From Granulicella aggregans (GTDB taxonomy: Bacteria > Acidobacteriota > Terriglobia > Terriglobales > Acidobacteriaceae), in assembly GCF_014203275.1 (NCBI RefSeq), contig NZ_JACHIP010000002.1:744001-808000 (forward strand): a stretch of 64,000 nucleotides of DNA, written 5' to 3'. Positions within the stretch are counted from its first letter, which is position 1, and each line of letters starts with the position of its first letter. The notes under the pieces were generated by a model, which was not told the origin of the DNA, ran no database searches, and saw only the letters and a list, made by a program, of their open reading frames with translations. This document shows, one piece after another, positions 34,903 to 43,234 of the stretch. Both the position numbers and the translations under genes were made by a program.

Positions 34903-35826
34903 GTGAGCACATCGGCAACCATCGCGACACATCCTGCAGCACGAGCGAACGATGGCGATCTCGTACGGACACGGCTGGATGTGGGCGCCTTCGACGTGAC
35001 CGTCTGCAGCGATGGCACCTACCTGCTGGATGGCGGGGCTATGTTCGGCGTCGTTCCCAAGACGCTGTGGTCGAAGCGGACGCCGGCGGACGATCTGAAC
35101 CGCATTCTGCTCGGCCTGAATTCTGTGGTGGTACGGACGGGCAAGCACGTCGTTCTGATCGAGACTGGCATCGGCAACAAACAGTCCGCAAAGATGCGCG
35201 AGATTCAACAGAATCAGGAGTTGCTGCCAGCCTCGCTCGCAGCCGCCGGGGTGCGAGCGGAGGAGGTTGACGTCGTCCTCAATACCCACCTGCACTTCGA
35301 CCATTGCGGCTGGAACACGACGCTGCATCCTGATGGCTCGGTGACGCCGACTTTTCCCAACGCACGATACTTTGCGCACGCAGGCGAGGTTGCGCATGGG
35401 CACCTGCAGCTTGACCGCGACCGCGTCAGCTATCTTTCGCCGAACTACGATCCTTTGATCGCCTCCGGCCAGATGACGCTACTCACGGCGGAAGGCATTC
35501 GTGCCAATCCTGAGATCGTGTCCGGCATTTCGGTGGAGGAGTTTCCGGGTCACACGGCGCAGATGATCGGCGTTCATATTGAGTCGGGCGGCGAGCATGC
35601 CTGCTACATTGGCGACCTGATCCCGACCGTGCACCATCTCGATCCGACGTGGGTGATCGCATACGATCTAGACCCGGTGCGGTGCATTGCGGAGCGCAAG
35701 AGATTTTATGAGCGCGCGATTCCGGAGCAATGGACCGTGCTCTTCACGCACGACCACCACACCCCAGCGGCGAAGGTTGTCCTGAATGAGAAGGGCAAGC
35801 CGGTGGCGACGCCAGTCGGAAATTAG
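34903..35826 (+). CDS. MBL-fold metallo-hydrolase
   Basis: About 307 residues from GTG 34903; the open frame extends further back but lacks a start with a ribosome site. The metal-binding motif is THLHFDHCGW (HxHxDH), with further ligands expected at GHT in EEFPGHTAQMIGVH and at D in YIGDLIPTVHHLD, and a final histidine in TVLFTHDHHTPAA. The fold is that of the glyoxalase II/lactonase/quorum-quenching group; the substrate cannot be told. A DinB-family gene follows 25 bp later and is probably cotranscribed. Confidence 0.88.
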   Translation: MSTSATIATHPAARANDGDLVRTRLDVGAFDVTVCSDGTYLLDGGAMFGVVPKTLWSKRTPADDLNRILLGLNSVVVRTGKHVVLIETGIGNKQSAKMREIQQNQELLPASLAAAGVRAEEVDVVLNTHLHFDHCGWNTTLHPDGSVTPTFPNARYFAHAGEVAHGHLQLDRDRVSYLSPNYDPLIASGQMTLLTAEGIRANPEIVSGISVEEFPGHTAQMIGVHIESGGEHACYIGDLIPTVHHLDPTWVIAYDLDPVRCIAERKRFYERAIPEQWTVLFTHDHHTPAAKVVLNEKGKPVATPVGN

Positions 35827-35851
35827 AATTGCACCGTACCAGGAGTCTTCC

Positions 35852-36343
35852 ATGCCCTTGCTTTATACCGAACCGAGCGACCTCTCCACACTTGAACCCA
35901 AGAAACTCGCTGCCGAGTTGCGTGCTGTTGTTGAGCAGGGTTTCGATGGGCTTTGCCGCCTGCCTGAACCATTGACCTCGCAGCCTCTCGGCGCGAACAA
36001 GTGGAGCGCCAAACAGGTCGTCGGGCACCTGATCGATTCGGCCGCGAACAACCACCAGCGGTTTGTACGGTTGCAGATTGAGCCTGACCTGCATCTCCCC
36101 GGCTACAAGCAGGAAGAGTGGGTCGCGGTGCAGTGCTACGCGGTGATGCCGTGGATGCAGGCGCTCGAGACGTGGCGGGTGTTCAACCAGCATCTCGCCT
36201 ATGTAATTCAGCACATCAAGGTAGAACATCTGGGCCGCGTGTGGCACTTCGAAGAAGGGCCGATGCCGCTTGGCTTCCTGATCGAGGACTACATCGGGCA
36301 CCTGAAACACCACTTGAAGCAGTTGCCGAATTATTCGGCGTGA
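35852..36343 (+). CDS. DinB-family (DinB_2) protein
   Basis: 163 residues from ATG 35852 with AGGAG upstream. A four-helix DinB fold is indicated by NKWSAKQVVGHLIDSAANNHQRFVRL and FLIEDYIGHLKHHLKQL, which carry the histidines that bind a metal in this superfamily (one in GHLIDS, two in HLKHHL). Related to the YfiT/bacillithiol-transferase group, so a thiol- or small-molecule-transferase role is possible. It follows the MBL hydrolase closely. Confidence 0.88.
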   Translation: MPLLYTEPSDLSTLEPKKLAAELRAVVEQGFDGLCRLPEPLTSQPLGANKWSAKQVVGHLIDSAANNHQRFVRLQIEPDLHLPGYKQEEWVAVQCYAVMPWMQALETWRVFNQHLAYVIQHIKVEHLGRVWHFEEGPMPLGFLIEDYIGHLKHHLKQLPNYSA

Positions 36344-36361
36344 CCGGAAGATTCTCGGGCT

Positions 36362-36400
36362 GTCCCACTCATCGCGATGTTGCTGCGATGAATGGGGCAC
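36362..36400. repeat. dispersed hairpin repeat, copy 2 of 3
   Basis: CCCACTCATCGC (36364-36375) pairs with GCGATGAATGGG (36385-36396), one G-T pair. It lies between the convergent DinB and aldo/keto reductase genes. Its right end is duplicated: GATGAATGGGGCACAGACC (36387-36405) is followed by a nearly identical 18-mer at 36407-36424. The same element is seen at 45765-45802 and, inverted, at 26934-26969. Confidence 0.65.
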
Positions 36401-36426
36401 AGACCTGATGAATGGGCACAGACCAA

Positions 36427-37473
36427 CTACTTCTGAGGCACGGGGAAGGGATTGCGCTCCGAGAAGAAGGCCTGGTGCCAGTAGGGGTAGGCGAGCGGAA
36501 CCGCGCTGGCGGCGTCGAGCTTGGCGATTTGTTCCGGCGTGAGCTGCCAGCCCACTGCGGCGAGGTTCTGTTTGAGTTGCTCCTCGGTGCGGGCACCGAT
36601 GATGACAGTCGAGATAGTGGGCCTGCGGAGCACCCAGTTCAGCGCAACTTGCGGAACGGTCTTGCCGGTCTCGGCAGCAACCTCATCGAGAGCGTCGACG
36701 ACCTTGTAGAGATGCTCCTCGGGGACCTGCGGGCCGGCGTCCGTGGAGAGTTTTGAGTTGAGGCGGCTGGTCTCAGGCATCGGCTGGCCGCGGCGGATTT
36801 TGCCAGTGAGACGGCCCCAGCCGAGGGGCGACCATACGAGAGCACCGACGCCTTGGTCGGCGGCGAGGGGCATTAGCTCCCACTCGTAGTCGCGGCCTAG
36901 GAGCGAGTAGTAAACCTGGTGGCCGATGTAGCGCGACCAGCCGTAGCGCTCGCTAACGGAGAGCGACTTCATGAGGTGCCAGCCGGAGAAGTTCGATGCG
37001 GCGATGTAGCGGACTTTGCCCTGGCGGATGAAGTTGTCGAGGGTGTTCAGGGTCTCTTCGACTGGCGTGGTCGCGTCGAAGGCGTGGAGGTGGTAGACGT
37101 CGATGTAGTCCGTCCCGAGGCGCTTCAGGGAGCCTTCGAGGGCCTGGGTGAGATGGTAGCGGGAGCTGCCGACATCGTTGGGGCCCTTACCGAAGCGGAA
37201 GGTGGCCTTGGTGGAGATGAGGACATCTTCGCGCTTCAGGTGGTCGATGGCCTTGCCGAGGACTTCTTCGCTGGAGCCCATCGAGTAGATGTCCGAGGTA
37301 TCGAAGAAGTTGAGGCCGGCTTCCATGCAGATGTCGACGATCTTGCGGGCCTCGGCGACGTCGGACGCGCCCCAGGTCTTGAAGAACTCGTTGTCGTGTC
37401 CGCCGAATGTTCCGCAGCCGAAGCAGAGCTCCGGCACCTTGAATCCTGACTTGCCAAGTTGACGATATTCCAT
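36427..37473 (-). CDS. aldo/keto reductase
   Basis: 348 residues from ATG 37473 (MEYRQLGKSGFKVPELCFG); a longer frame to 37569 has no support. AKR signatures: LNFFDTSDIYSMGSSEEVLG, VLISTKATFRFG, DYIDVYHLHAFDATTPVEETLNTLDNFI and VIIGARTEEQLKQN near the C-terminus. This resembles the YghZ/GPR group (AKR14/AKR12-like). It is NADPH-dependent and the substrate is unknown. Its C-terminus is close to a repeat element and the convergent DinB gene. It is unrelated in sequence detail to the other aldo/keto reductase at 21595. Confidence 0.92.
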   Translation of the reverse strand: MEYRQLGKSGFKVPELCFGCGTFGGHDNEFFKTWGASDVAEARKIVDICMEAGLNFFDTSDIYSMGSSEEVLGKAIDHLKREDVLISTKATFRFGKGPNDVGSSRYHLTQALEGSLKRLGTDYIDVYHLHAFDATTPVEETLNTLDNFIRQGKVRYIAASNFSGWHLMKSLSVSERYGWSRYIGHQVYYSLLGRDYEWELMPLAADQGVGALVWSPLGWGRLTGKIRRGQPMPETSRLNSKLSTDAGPQVPEEHLYKVVDALDEVAAETGKTVPQVALNWVLRRPTISTVIIGARTEEQLKQNLAAVGWQLTPEQIAKLDAASAVPLAYPYWHQAFFSERNPFPVPQK

Positions 37474-37694
37474 GTGACTATAGATGCCTCCAACCTCGTC
37501 TTCGATTGATTGGCCTGTAGAAATCGATCGCGGGGTCGGCGTAAGTGCATGTACTCCGGCCTTTAGCAAAAGGCGACGATGCCCGGATGGCCGCCGAGCG
37601 CAAAAGCTCCGCAGCGTTTCGAAATTAATAGACGGGAAGCTCGATTCGTCGTGCCATAATCCTCCGTGTTAATTGATTGGACCGAGGTGTACCT

Positions 37695-38267
37695 GTGAAG
37701 ATGCTTTCATCGCTGGTAGTAATTCTTACGGTTGGGTGTGGATCCATCTTCGCGCAAGACAACCCGATTACAGCAAGGACCGCCACAATCGCCGTTACTC
37801 TCAAGAGTTATGGTGACACCGCAGCTGCATGCGTGTTCAATGCAAGCTCCGTCAAATACAATATTGAACAAACCTTGAATATAGGGTCGCAAAGTTCTGG
37901 CGCAGGGGCCGGAAAGATTACTTTCAACCCCTTAAGTATCGTTAAGCCGATAGACCTCTGCTCACCTGTCTTTTTCAGTTCGGCCGTTAGCGGCACTGCG
38001 TTCAGTGAGGTGCTTGTCGTCATCTCTCCGCCCGCTGGCAATGCTTCGCAGTCAACCTTTGTCATTCGACTTGGCCTGGCCGCGGTGAAGGACCTTACCG
38101 ATGCCGCGGCTGACAAGACTGTGATTCAGGAACAAGTGCTGCTCGAGTACGGGGACCTCACCCTGGCGGAGTTGTCACCGTCAGGGAGCTTACTATCCTG
38201 CCGCGGATGGGACCGAGTTAGAAATGTTCAGGACAGCTCTCATTGCTCTGAGTTGCAGGGCAAGTAG
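37695..38267 (+). CDS. exported Hcp-like (type VI tube-protein fold) protein
   Basis: 190 residues from GTG 37695 with GAGGTG upstream (ATG 37701 also possible). A signal peptide (MLSSLVVILTVGCGSIFAQ) precedes a domain with the Hcp pattern: GSQSSGAGAGKITFNPLSIVKPIDLCSPVFFSSAVSGTAFSEVLVVI, then VIQEQVLLEYGDLTL. In Hcp the matching stretch begins GGGxGAGKV and goes on to the SPALFxAxAxGxxxxEA segment. No other T6SS gene is nearby, and a signal peptide is not normal for T6SS Hcp, so it may be a Sec-exported relative with another job. Three cysteines could form disulfides. Confidence 0.6.
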   Translation: MKMLSSLVVILTVGCGSIFAQDNPITARTATIAVTLKSYGDTAAACVFNASSVKYNIEQTLNIGSQSSGAGAGKITFNPLSIVKPIDLCSPVFFSSAVSGTAFSEVLVVISPPAGNASQSTFVIRLGLAAVKDLTDAAADKTVIQEQVLLEYGDLTLAELSPSGSLLSCRGWDRVRNVQDSSHCSELQGK

Positions 38268-38409
38268 TTGCTACAGCGCATCCGGAACAAGTCGGGGAGA
38301 CGGCGCGAAAGCTGACACGCATGCTGATATTCCATAATGGTTGCGATGCAGGTGTCGCGGAACGGTGGCCCGGAACGAGGTTCATTGGAGAGTAAACAGC
38401 CATAATCTC

Positions 38410-38426
38410 GTGGAATTTCTTTCCAC
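38410..38426 (+). terminator. small hairpin after the Hcp-like gene
   Basis: GTGGAA (38410-38415), TTTCT, TTCCAC (38421-38426), about 145 bp after the Hcp-like stop. Weak. Confidence 0.25.
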
Positions 38427-38450
38427 TGGCGTCGCCGGTATTCTTATGTA

Positions 38451-38663
38451 GTGCAGGCAACTCTTTTATTTCCGTCAGAACCGGGGCTTACTCCGGAGAT
38501 TCCACCAACGTGGGGCATCGGCAGCGATGTTTACCACATCACCGAGAAGTGCAACCGGCTGCAGGCGATCCACCCGAACAATCGCGAGACGGGGAAGCCG
38601 GGGATCGCGATGCGGCAGTGCTTCAACTGCGAGGACATCATTCGGACCAAGCGGTCGGGGTGA
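38451..38663 (+). CDS. small protein of unknown function
   Basis: 70 residues from a GTG at 38451 with no visible ribosome site. The second half is well organised (DVYHITEKCNRLQAIHPNN, GIAMRQCFNCEDIIR) with cysteines including a CFNC pair, which suggests a metal-binding knuckle. It sits in a 450-bp gap between two genes of the same strand. I cannot assign a family, and it could be a chance frame. Confidence 0.4.
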   Translation: MQATLLFPSEPGLTPEIPPTWGIGSDVYHITEKCNRLQAIHPNNRETGKPGIAMRQCFNCEDIIRTKRSG

Positions 38664-38732
38664 AGTGAGGGTAGCAATCCTCGCGCGCGGAAGCGGATAT
38701 ATGATCAGCATGGAATTGAAAGGGTCTCGATC

Positions 38733-39146
38733 ATGAAGAGCTTTGCCCTCCGCCATCTTCCCTGTTTTCTGCTCTGCGCAACCGCCTCCTTTGCCTCAAC
38801 GCCCCCCAATCCGGCTGACTATAACGTGAACCTTCACGTGACTTCATCGCGAACCGTGTGGCAGTGCACACAGAGGGGAGCGACGCCACAATGCGCTTCG
38901 CAGCTCGTTTTGAATGCAACGATCGATGGAGCGAAGTTCGAGCTTGAAGGTGGAATTGAGAACCATTCGGGGGAGACGAGGTTTGAATCCTACGATGGGT
39001 TCCTGGCTCCGGGAGACTACAAAGCGATGCTTCTGTCTAACAAGTTGAAGGAGCCGAAGGTCTCTCACTTCGTGATGAAGAACTATGAGTTACTCATGCC
39101 GGATGGAAGACTTGCGAAGTTCCAGGTCACGGGTCAGTCTGAGTAG
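38733..39146 (+). CDS. small exported protein of unknown function
   Basis: 137 residues from ATG 38733. Signal peptide MKSFALRHLPCFLLCATASFAS. The mature part has two cysteines (TVWQCTQRG and QCASQLV) likely to be disulfide-linked and a beta-rich C-terminus (KFELEGGIENHSGETRFESYDGFLAPGDYKAML, FVMKNYELLMPDGRLAKFQVTG). No family recognised. It ends 12 bp before the convergent DNA ligase gene. Confidence 0.6.
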   Translation: MKSFALRHLPCFLLCATASFASTPPNPADYNVNLHVTSSRTVWQCTQRGATPQCASQLVLNATIDGAKFELEGGIENHSGETRFESYDGFLAPGDYKAMLLSNKLKEPKVSHFVMKNYELLMPDGRLAKFQVTGQSE

Positions 39147-39157
39147 ACACATCTGAT

Positions 39158-40993
39158 TCACTCCACCGGCTTGTCGACCTGGGATTGATAAATCTCTTCG
39201 ACGCGGTCGAGGGTGTCGATCTCTTCGAGGGGCTTGTCGTCGCGGATGCGAAGGATGCGCGGGAAGCGCATGGCGAAGCCGCTGGCGTGGCGTTCGCTGC
39301 GCATGATGTTGTTGAAGGCCACTTCGAGGATGCGAATGGGTTCAACGGTGCGGAAGTGGCCTTGATCTTCCAAAGTGTGGGCCATCGCCCAGGCGCTTAG
39401 TTCGGCGATCTCGGCGTCGGTGAGGCCGGAGTAGGCCTTGCCGACGTTGAGGAGTTCGCCGGTCTGGTGGAAGGCGGGGCCGCAGACGGCGAAGGTGTAG
39501 TCGCTAAGGATGCCGGCACGACGGCCATGGCCGAACTCGGCTCCGGTGATGACGACATCGAGGGTGGCGAGTTCGCGCTTCAGCTTGATCCAGGCTAGGC
39601 CCCGGCGACCAGGCTGATAGTGCGAGTTGGCGGCTTTGAGCATGACGCCTTCATTGGCGCGGGCACGGGCGGCTGCGTAGGCGCGATCGATCTCTTCGGC
39701 GGATTCGACCAGACGCGAGGGCGAGAGCATGAGGCGTGCGAATTTCTCTTCCTCGGCGGCTGTTGGTTCGAGCTGCGAGAAGAGGTCGGCTTGTGCAGGA
39801 GGGGTGCGATCTTCAATTGGGATGGGGGATGTGGCAAGCGTACCGAGCTGCTCGACGATGGCTTCTAGGGCGTTGCGACGGGCTTTCAATGGCTTGTCGA
39901 GCTGTAGCTCTCCTGCGGAGTAGAGCAGATCGAAGACCATGAAGACGGCGGGGATCTTGCGCAGGAGTTCAGCTTGTACGCGCTTGCGACCGATGCGCTG
40001 GCCCATGACAGCGAAGGGTAGCGCCCGGCCGGTGGCGAAGTCCCAGCCTAGGATTTCGCCGTCTAGAATTAGCCCGCCTGTGCTGGCCGGGACAGATGCG
40101 AAAGCTTCGAGGAGATCCGGGAAGCTCTCGGTAATCTCTTCCTTGTTGCGGGAGTACATGGCGACGCGCGAACTTTCTCCACAATGAATTTGAGCGCGCA
40201 TGCCGTCGTACTTGTCTTCGAGGAAGGCTTCGACGCGTACTTCTTCGGCTTCGTCAATCGGCTTAGAGCTGAAGCGAGCCACGGCCTCTTCAGGTGATTC
40301 CACGGGGCTGGCGAGCATGAACCCAAGTGGATGGAAGAGTCGCATCATCGCCTGGTCAAGAGTGCCGGAGAAGGCCATGGCGGTGGCGCGGGAGAGGTCG
40401 GCTTCGAGCATGACGGCGTGGCGGACGGCTTTGACTAGCACCTGCGTGCCGTCTTCGACTGAGGCTGCGGCGGCGATCGCTTCTTCGACAAGACTCTGCT
40501 TTACGCCGATGCGCATGTCTCCGAGCATGAGCTTGAGCAGGTACTTGGCTTCGAGAGGTGAGGAGCGCCGGAGGAGTCGCTGGACGAGTTCGCCGCGGAC
40601 GGCAGTGGTCTTGGCGAAGGGCATAGCGGCGAAGGTGGTGGCGACTTCGGAGAGAGTCAAGGTGACGGTCGCCTGCAGGGGCCAGAGGTCGAAGGCGGCT
40701 GCGCCCATGTCGCCGTGGCGGCGGTAGGCGGTGGTGAGGGCTGCGTCTGTGGCGCCGGTGATGGCCTTTATGGCGCTCGAGAGCAGAGCGCCTCCGGCGT
40801 TGAGCTTGCGTGGGTCCGATTCGGCGAAGGGAGTTCCGGCGATGTAGAGGGCCAGGAGACCGGCGTCATTGCTGGCTGGAGCGGCGGAGTGCGCGGAGCG
40901 CAAGGCGGCGGCGATGGCGGCGCGCTTCTTCAGGCGGCTGGGTTCGCCGGAGAGGTATTCAGCCAGCGAGGCTACGTCTGCGAACAACGCCAT
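39158..40993 (-). CDS. ATP-dependent DNA ligase
   Basis: 611 residues. Residues 1-230 are the alpha-helical DNA-binding domain, then the nucleotidyltransferase domain with motif I KYDGMR (catalytic Lys261), motif III-like FMVFDLLYSAGELQL, motif IV NEGVMLK and motif V GLAWIKLKREL, and a C-terminal OB-fold ending in RFPRILRIRDDKP (motif VI). It has the same layout as archaeal/LigB-type enzymes. Bacteria use these beside NAD-dependent LigA for repair. In many genomes the gene lies next to an Lhr-type helicase, a metallo-beta-CASP exonuclease and a PdeM-type phosphoesterase; none is here. Confidence 0.93.
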   Translation of the reverse strand: MALFADVASLAEYLSGEPSRLKKRAAIAAALRSAHSAAPASNDAGLLALYIAGTPFAESDPRKLNAGGALLSSAIKAITGATDAALTTAYRRHGDMGAAAFDLWPLQATVTLTLSEVATTFAAMPFAKTTAVRGELVQRLLRRSSPLEAKYLLKLMLGDMRIGVKQSLVEEAIAAAASVEDGTQVLVKAVRHAVMLEADLSRATAMAFSGTLDQAMMRLFHPLGFMLASPVESPEEAVARFSSKPIDEAEEVRVEAFLEDKYDGMRAQIHCGESSRVAMYSRNKEEITESFPDLLEAFASVPASTGGLILDGEILGWDFATGRALPFAVMGQRIGRKRVQAELLRKIPAVFMVFDLLYSAGELQLDKPLKARRNALEAIVEQLGTLATSPIPIEDRTPPAQADLFSQLEPTAAEEEKFARLMLSPSRLVESAEEIDRAYAAARARANEGVMLKAANSHYQPGRRGLAWIKLKRELATLDVVITGAEFGHGRRAGILSDYTFAVCGPAFHQTGELLNVGKAYSGLTDAEIAELSAWAMAHTLEDQGHFRTVEPIRILEVAFNNIMRSERHASGFAMRFPRILRIRDDKPLEEIDTLDRVEEIYQSQVDKPVE

Positions 40994-41143
40994 GGGGTCA
41001 TGATCTCCAGAAATTCAGGGCTCTCTGGATACAGATGCGTTTGGGGCGGTCTGCGCTTACTTTGGTGATGCGGTAACGGGTTTAGAACCAAAAGCAGATT
41101 CCCTTGCGGGAATGACAAACAAAGAGAGGCAAGATGCACAGGG

Positions 41144-43195
41144 CTACGGTCGTAGCTTCTGTTCGAGACTGGGAATCTGGTCTGCCTGCAGCTCCGGCTC
41201 GATGGTTCGGGCGTTCTGAAGAGCGGCGGCGTAGTGGGCGTGCGCTTCGGCGGAACGGCCTTGCTCGGCCAGTACATCGGCGAGAGCGCTCTGTGTGCGG
41301 ACGGATTGCGGGGCTAACGCGACGGCTTGCCGGGCGTGGGCGAAGGCGGCGTCGAGATGCTTCGCATAGCGTGCGGTATCGGCTTTCTCGGCTTGATCGA
41401 GAGCGCTCGCCAGGGGAAGCGAGAAGTGGCCATCGTAGACGAAGAGGCCGTGCTCGATGATGGCGGTGGGCTTGATGGCGTGGAAGCTGTCGTAGGGATT
41501 GAGTGCGCCCGGGCCGTACTCGATGCCCTGGAGGTCGCTGTCGGAGAGGAAGACGGTGCCGTCGATCTCGGGAGGAACGTCCATGGGCAGATTCATCCAG
41601 AGCGTTGACTCCTGCGTGGGCAGGCGCTTGCAGTGGATGCCGTAGTCGGAGGGCTCGGTGACGCCGTCGACGAAATAGGCGAACCAGCAGTTGGTGATGT
41701 GGTGCTTGTCGATGTAGAGCTTCACGTCTTTGAGCTGCTGGCCCCAGTCGGTGTTGGCATCGCTGAGGTAGTTGTGGACTTGGTCGGAGCCGCCCCAGGC
41801 CTCGTTGCCGTAGCCCATGTAGCCGGGTGCGGCGTAGACGGAGGTTGCGACCTGCCAGATCAGGAGTGCGGCGATGGGTGCGGCCCAACGGCGGTTCGAC
41901 TCGTAGAGGGCGAGGGCGGCGCCGGCAGCGAGGATGTAGAGAAAAGGGTAGATGGGCAGCAGATGGCGATGGCCGATATTCATGCTGGAGCTCATCGCGA
42001 TGGCGAGATAGACGACGACAGGAAGCAGGAGGAAGGTGAGGTCGAAGGCCCGGTCGTTCCATCGGCTAAGTCGCCACGCGAAGGGCGCGAGGCACAGCAG
42101 TATGAGGAATGGAAGTGTGGATTTGATGAGGAAGGCGGCGGGAAAGTAAAGCCAGGTGCCGTGCCGGTAGACGTGGCCGAAGAAGTAGCTGGTGTCGGCA
42201 TTCTCGGTGATCTTGGTGTTGGCGAGGCCAAAGATGTAGGCCTCGGGGAGAAGGTGATGCTTGGCGACGAGTTCGAGGTGGGCGGCGTCGGTGGGGCGCG
42301 GGACTTTGTGGAGGTACTCGGCGAAGGGAGGGTTGGTGTCGCGGCCGTTGGGGGCCGGGGCGTAGCGAAAGCCGTAAAAAGACCACAGGATAATGTAGGC
42401 AACTGCGGCGACGGCAACTAGAGCCGCCAAGCGTTGGCCAAAGAGGCGGAGGCTGCGGCGACGGGCGGCTTCGCCTGCGGCGAGGAGGAGAAGCATCGGC
42501 CAGAAAAAGATTCCGGTGAACTTCGCGACGACCGATAGGCCGATTGCAAGCGCGACCAGGAAGAGCCGGAGGGTCGTTGACCGCTTGCAGTAGCGGTACC
42601 ATGCGTAGATGGAGGCGAGCATCAGGCAGGCGCAGGGGACGTCGGTGGTGACGAGCGCGCCGTGGGCGAGGAAGTTGGGATCGAAGGCGAAGAGCGCTAG
42701 AGCAAGCAGCGCGGCGAATGGGCCGAAGATCTCGCTTGTGGCTGCGTAGAGGAGCAACGCTAGCGCGAGCGTGAAGATTACGCATGCCATGCGCGCTGGG
42801 AAGAGGATGCGGTCGTAGCCGTTGGCGATCAGAAAGGCACGGCCGTCGAGGTAAGCCTCGGTCTGTTCTTCGCGCTCTTGATTCGGTGGGACCTGTAGGT
42901 CCGCGTGCAGGAGGGGCAGCGCCGAGATAAACTTTACCAGCGGCGGGACCTCGGGGTTGAGGCGGTAGTCGAAGTTCTTCCAGGTGTTGTAACCGTCATA
43001 GAGGTGGTGGCCCTCGTCCCAGGTGATGGAGGTGGCACCGCTGACGTGGATGAGCTGCGCGGCCAGAATCGCAAGCAGGGTCAGGAAGAAGAGCTTTCGA
43101 TGGGCGGGCTTGATCTTGGGAAGATAGCTGGGCACGGGACGCTCGGCGGATGGATTGATTTCAAGATAGTATCCGGTGCGGTTCGAACTATGCAT
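41144..43195 (-). CDS. GT39-type membrane glycosyltransferase with C-terminal TPRs
   Basis: 683 residues. About 10-12 membrane segments follow an N-terminal ITWDEGHHLYDG loop, in which D and E correspond to the DE motif of protein-O-mannosyltransferases and ArnT-like enzymes. Later loops include NPNFLAHGALVTTDVP-type (DPNFLAHG) and SSMNIGHRHLLPIYPFL. The last 80 residues are soluble with tetratricopeptide-like repeats (AFAHARQAVALAPQSVRTQSALADVLAEQGRSAEAHAHYAAAL). It likely moves a sugar from a polyprenyl carrier to a protein or lipid in the periplasm. It is divergent from the secreted protein gene at 43235. Confidence 0.87.
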   Translation of the reverse strand: MHSSNRTGYYLEINPSAERPVPSYLPKIKPAHRKLFFLTLLAILAAQLIHVSGATSITWDEGHHLYDGYNTWKNFDYRLNPEVPPLVKFISALPLLHADLQVPPNQEREEQTEAYLDGRAFLIANGYDRILFPARMACVIFTLALALLLYAATSEIFGPFAALLALALFAFDPNFLAHGALVTTDVPCACLMLASIYAWYRYCKRSTTLRLFLVALAIGLSVVAKFTGIFFWPMLLLLAAGEAARRRSLRLFGQRLAALVAVAAVAYIILWSFYGFRYAPAPNGRDTNPPFAEYLHKVPRPTDAAHLELVAKHHLLPEAYIFGLANTKITENADTSYFFGHVYRHGTWLYFPAAFLIKSTLPFLILLCLAPFAWRLSRWNDRAFDLTFLLLPVVVYLAIAMSSSMNIGHRHLLPIYPFLYILAAGAALALYESNRRWAAPIAALLIWQVATSVYAAPGYMGYGNEAWGGSDQVHNYLSDANTDWGQQLKDVKLYIDKHHITNCWFAYFVDGVTEPSDYGIHCKRLPTQESTLWMNLPMDVPPEIDGTVFLSDSDLQGIEYGPGALNPYDSFHAIKPTAIIEHGLFVYDGHFSLPLASALDQAEKADTARYAKHLDAAFAHARQAVALAPQSVRTQSALADVLAEQGRSAEAHAHYAAALQNARTIEPELQADQIPSLEQKLRP

Positions 43196-43234
43196 CCAAT
43201 TGCGGGTGGCTTATTCGCGAAAGACGGGATCAAT

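Noticed and set aside
41089-41120. sequence like a third repeat family (AGCAGATTCCCTTGCGGGAATGA region) after the DNA ligase promoter
   Set aside because: It resembles another common acidobacterial intergenic motif, but only one copy is present here, so it is not called.
41633-42421. 262-residue valine/glycine/aspartate-rich frame opposite the GT39 gene
   Set aside because: Composition is that of an antisense shadow; the GT39 protein on the other strand is convincing.
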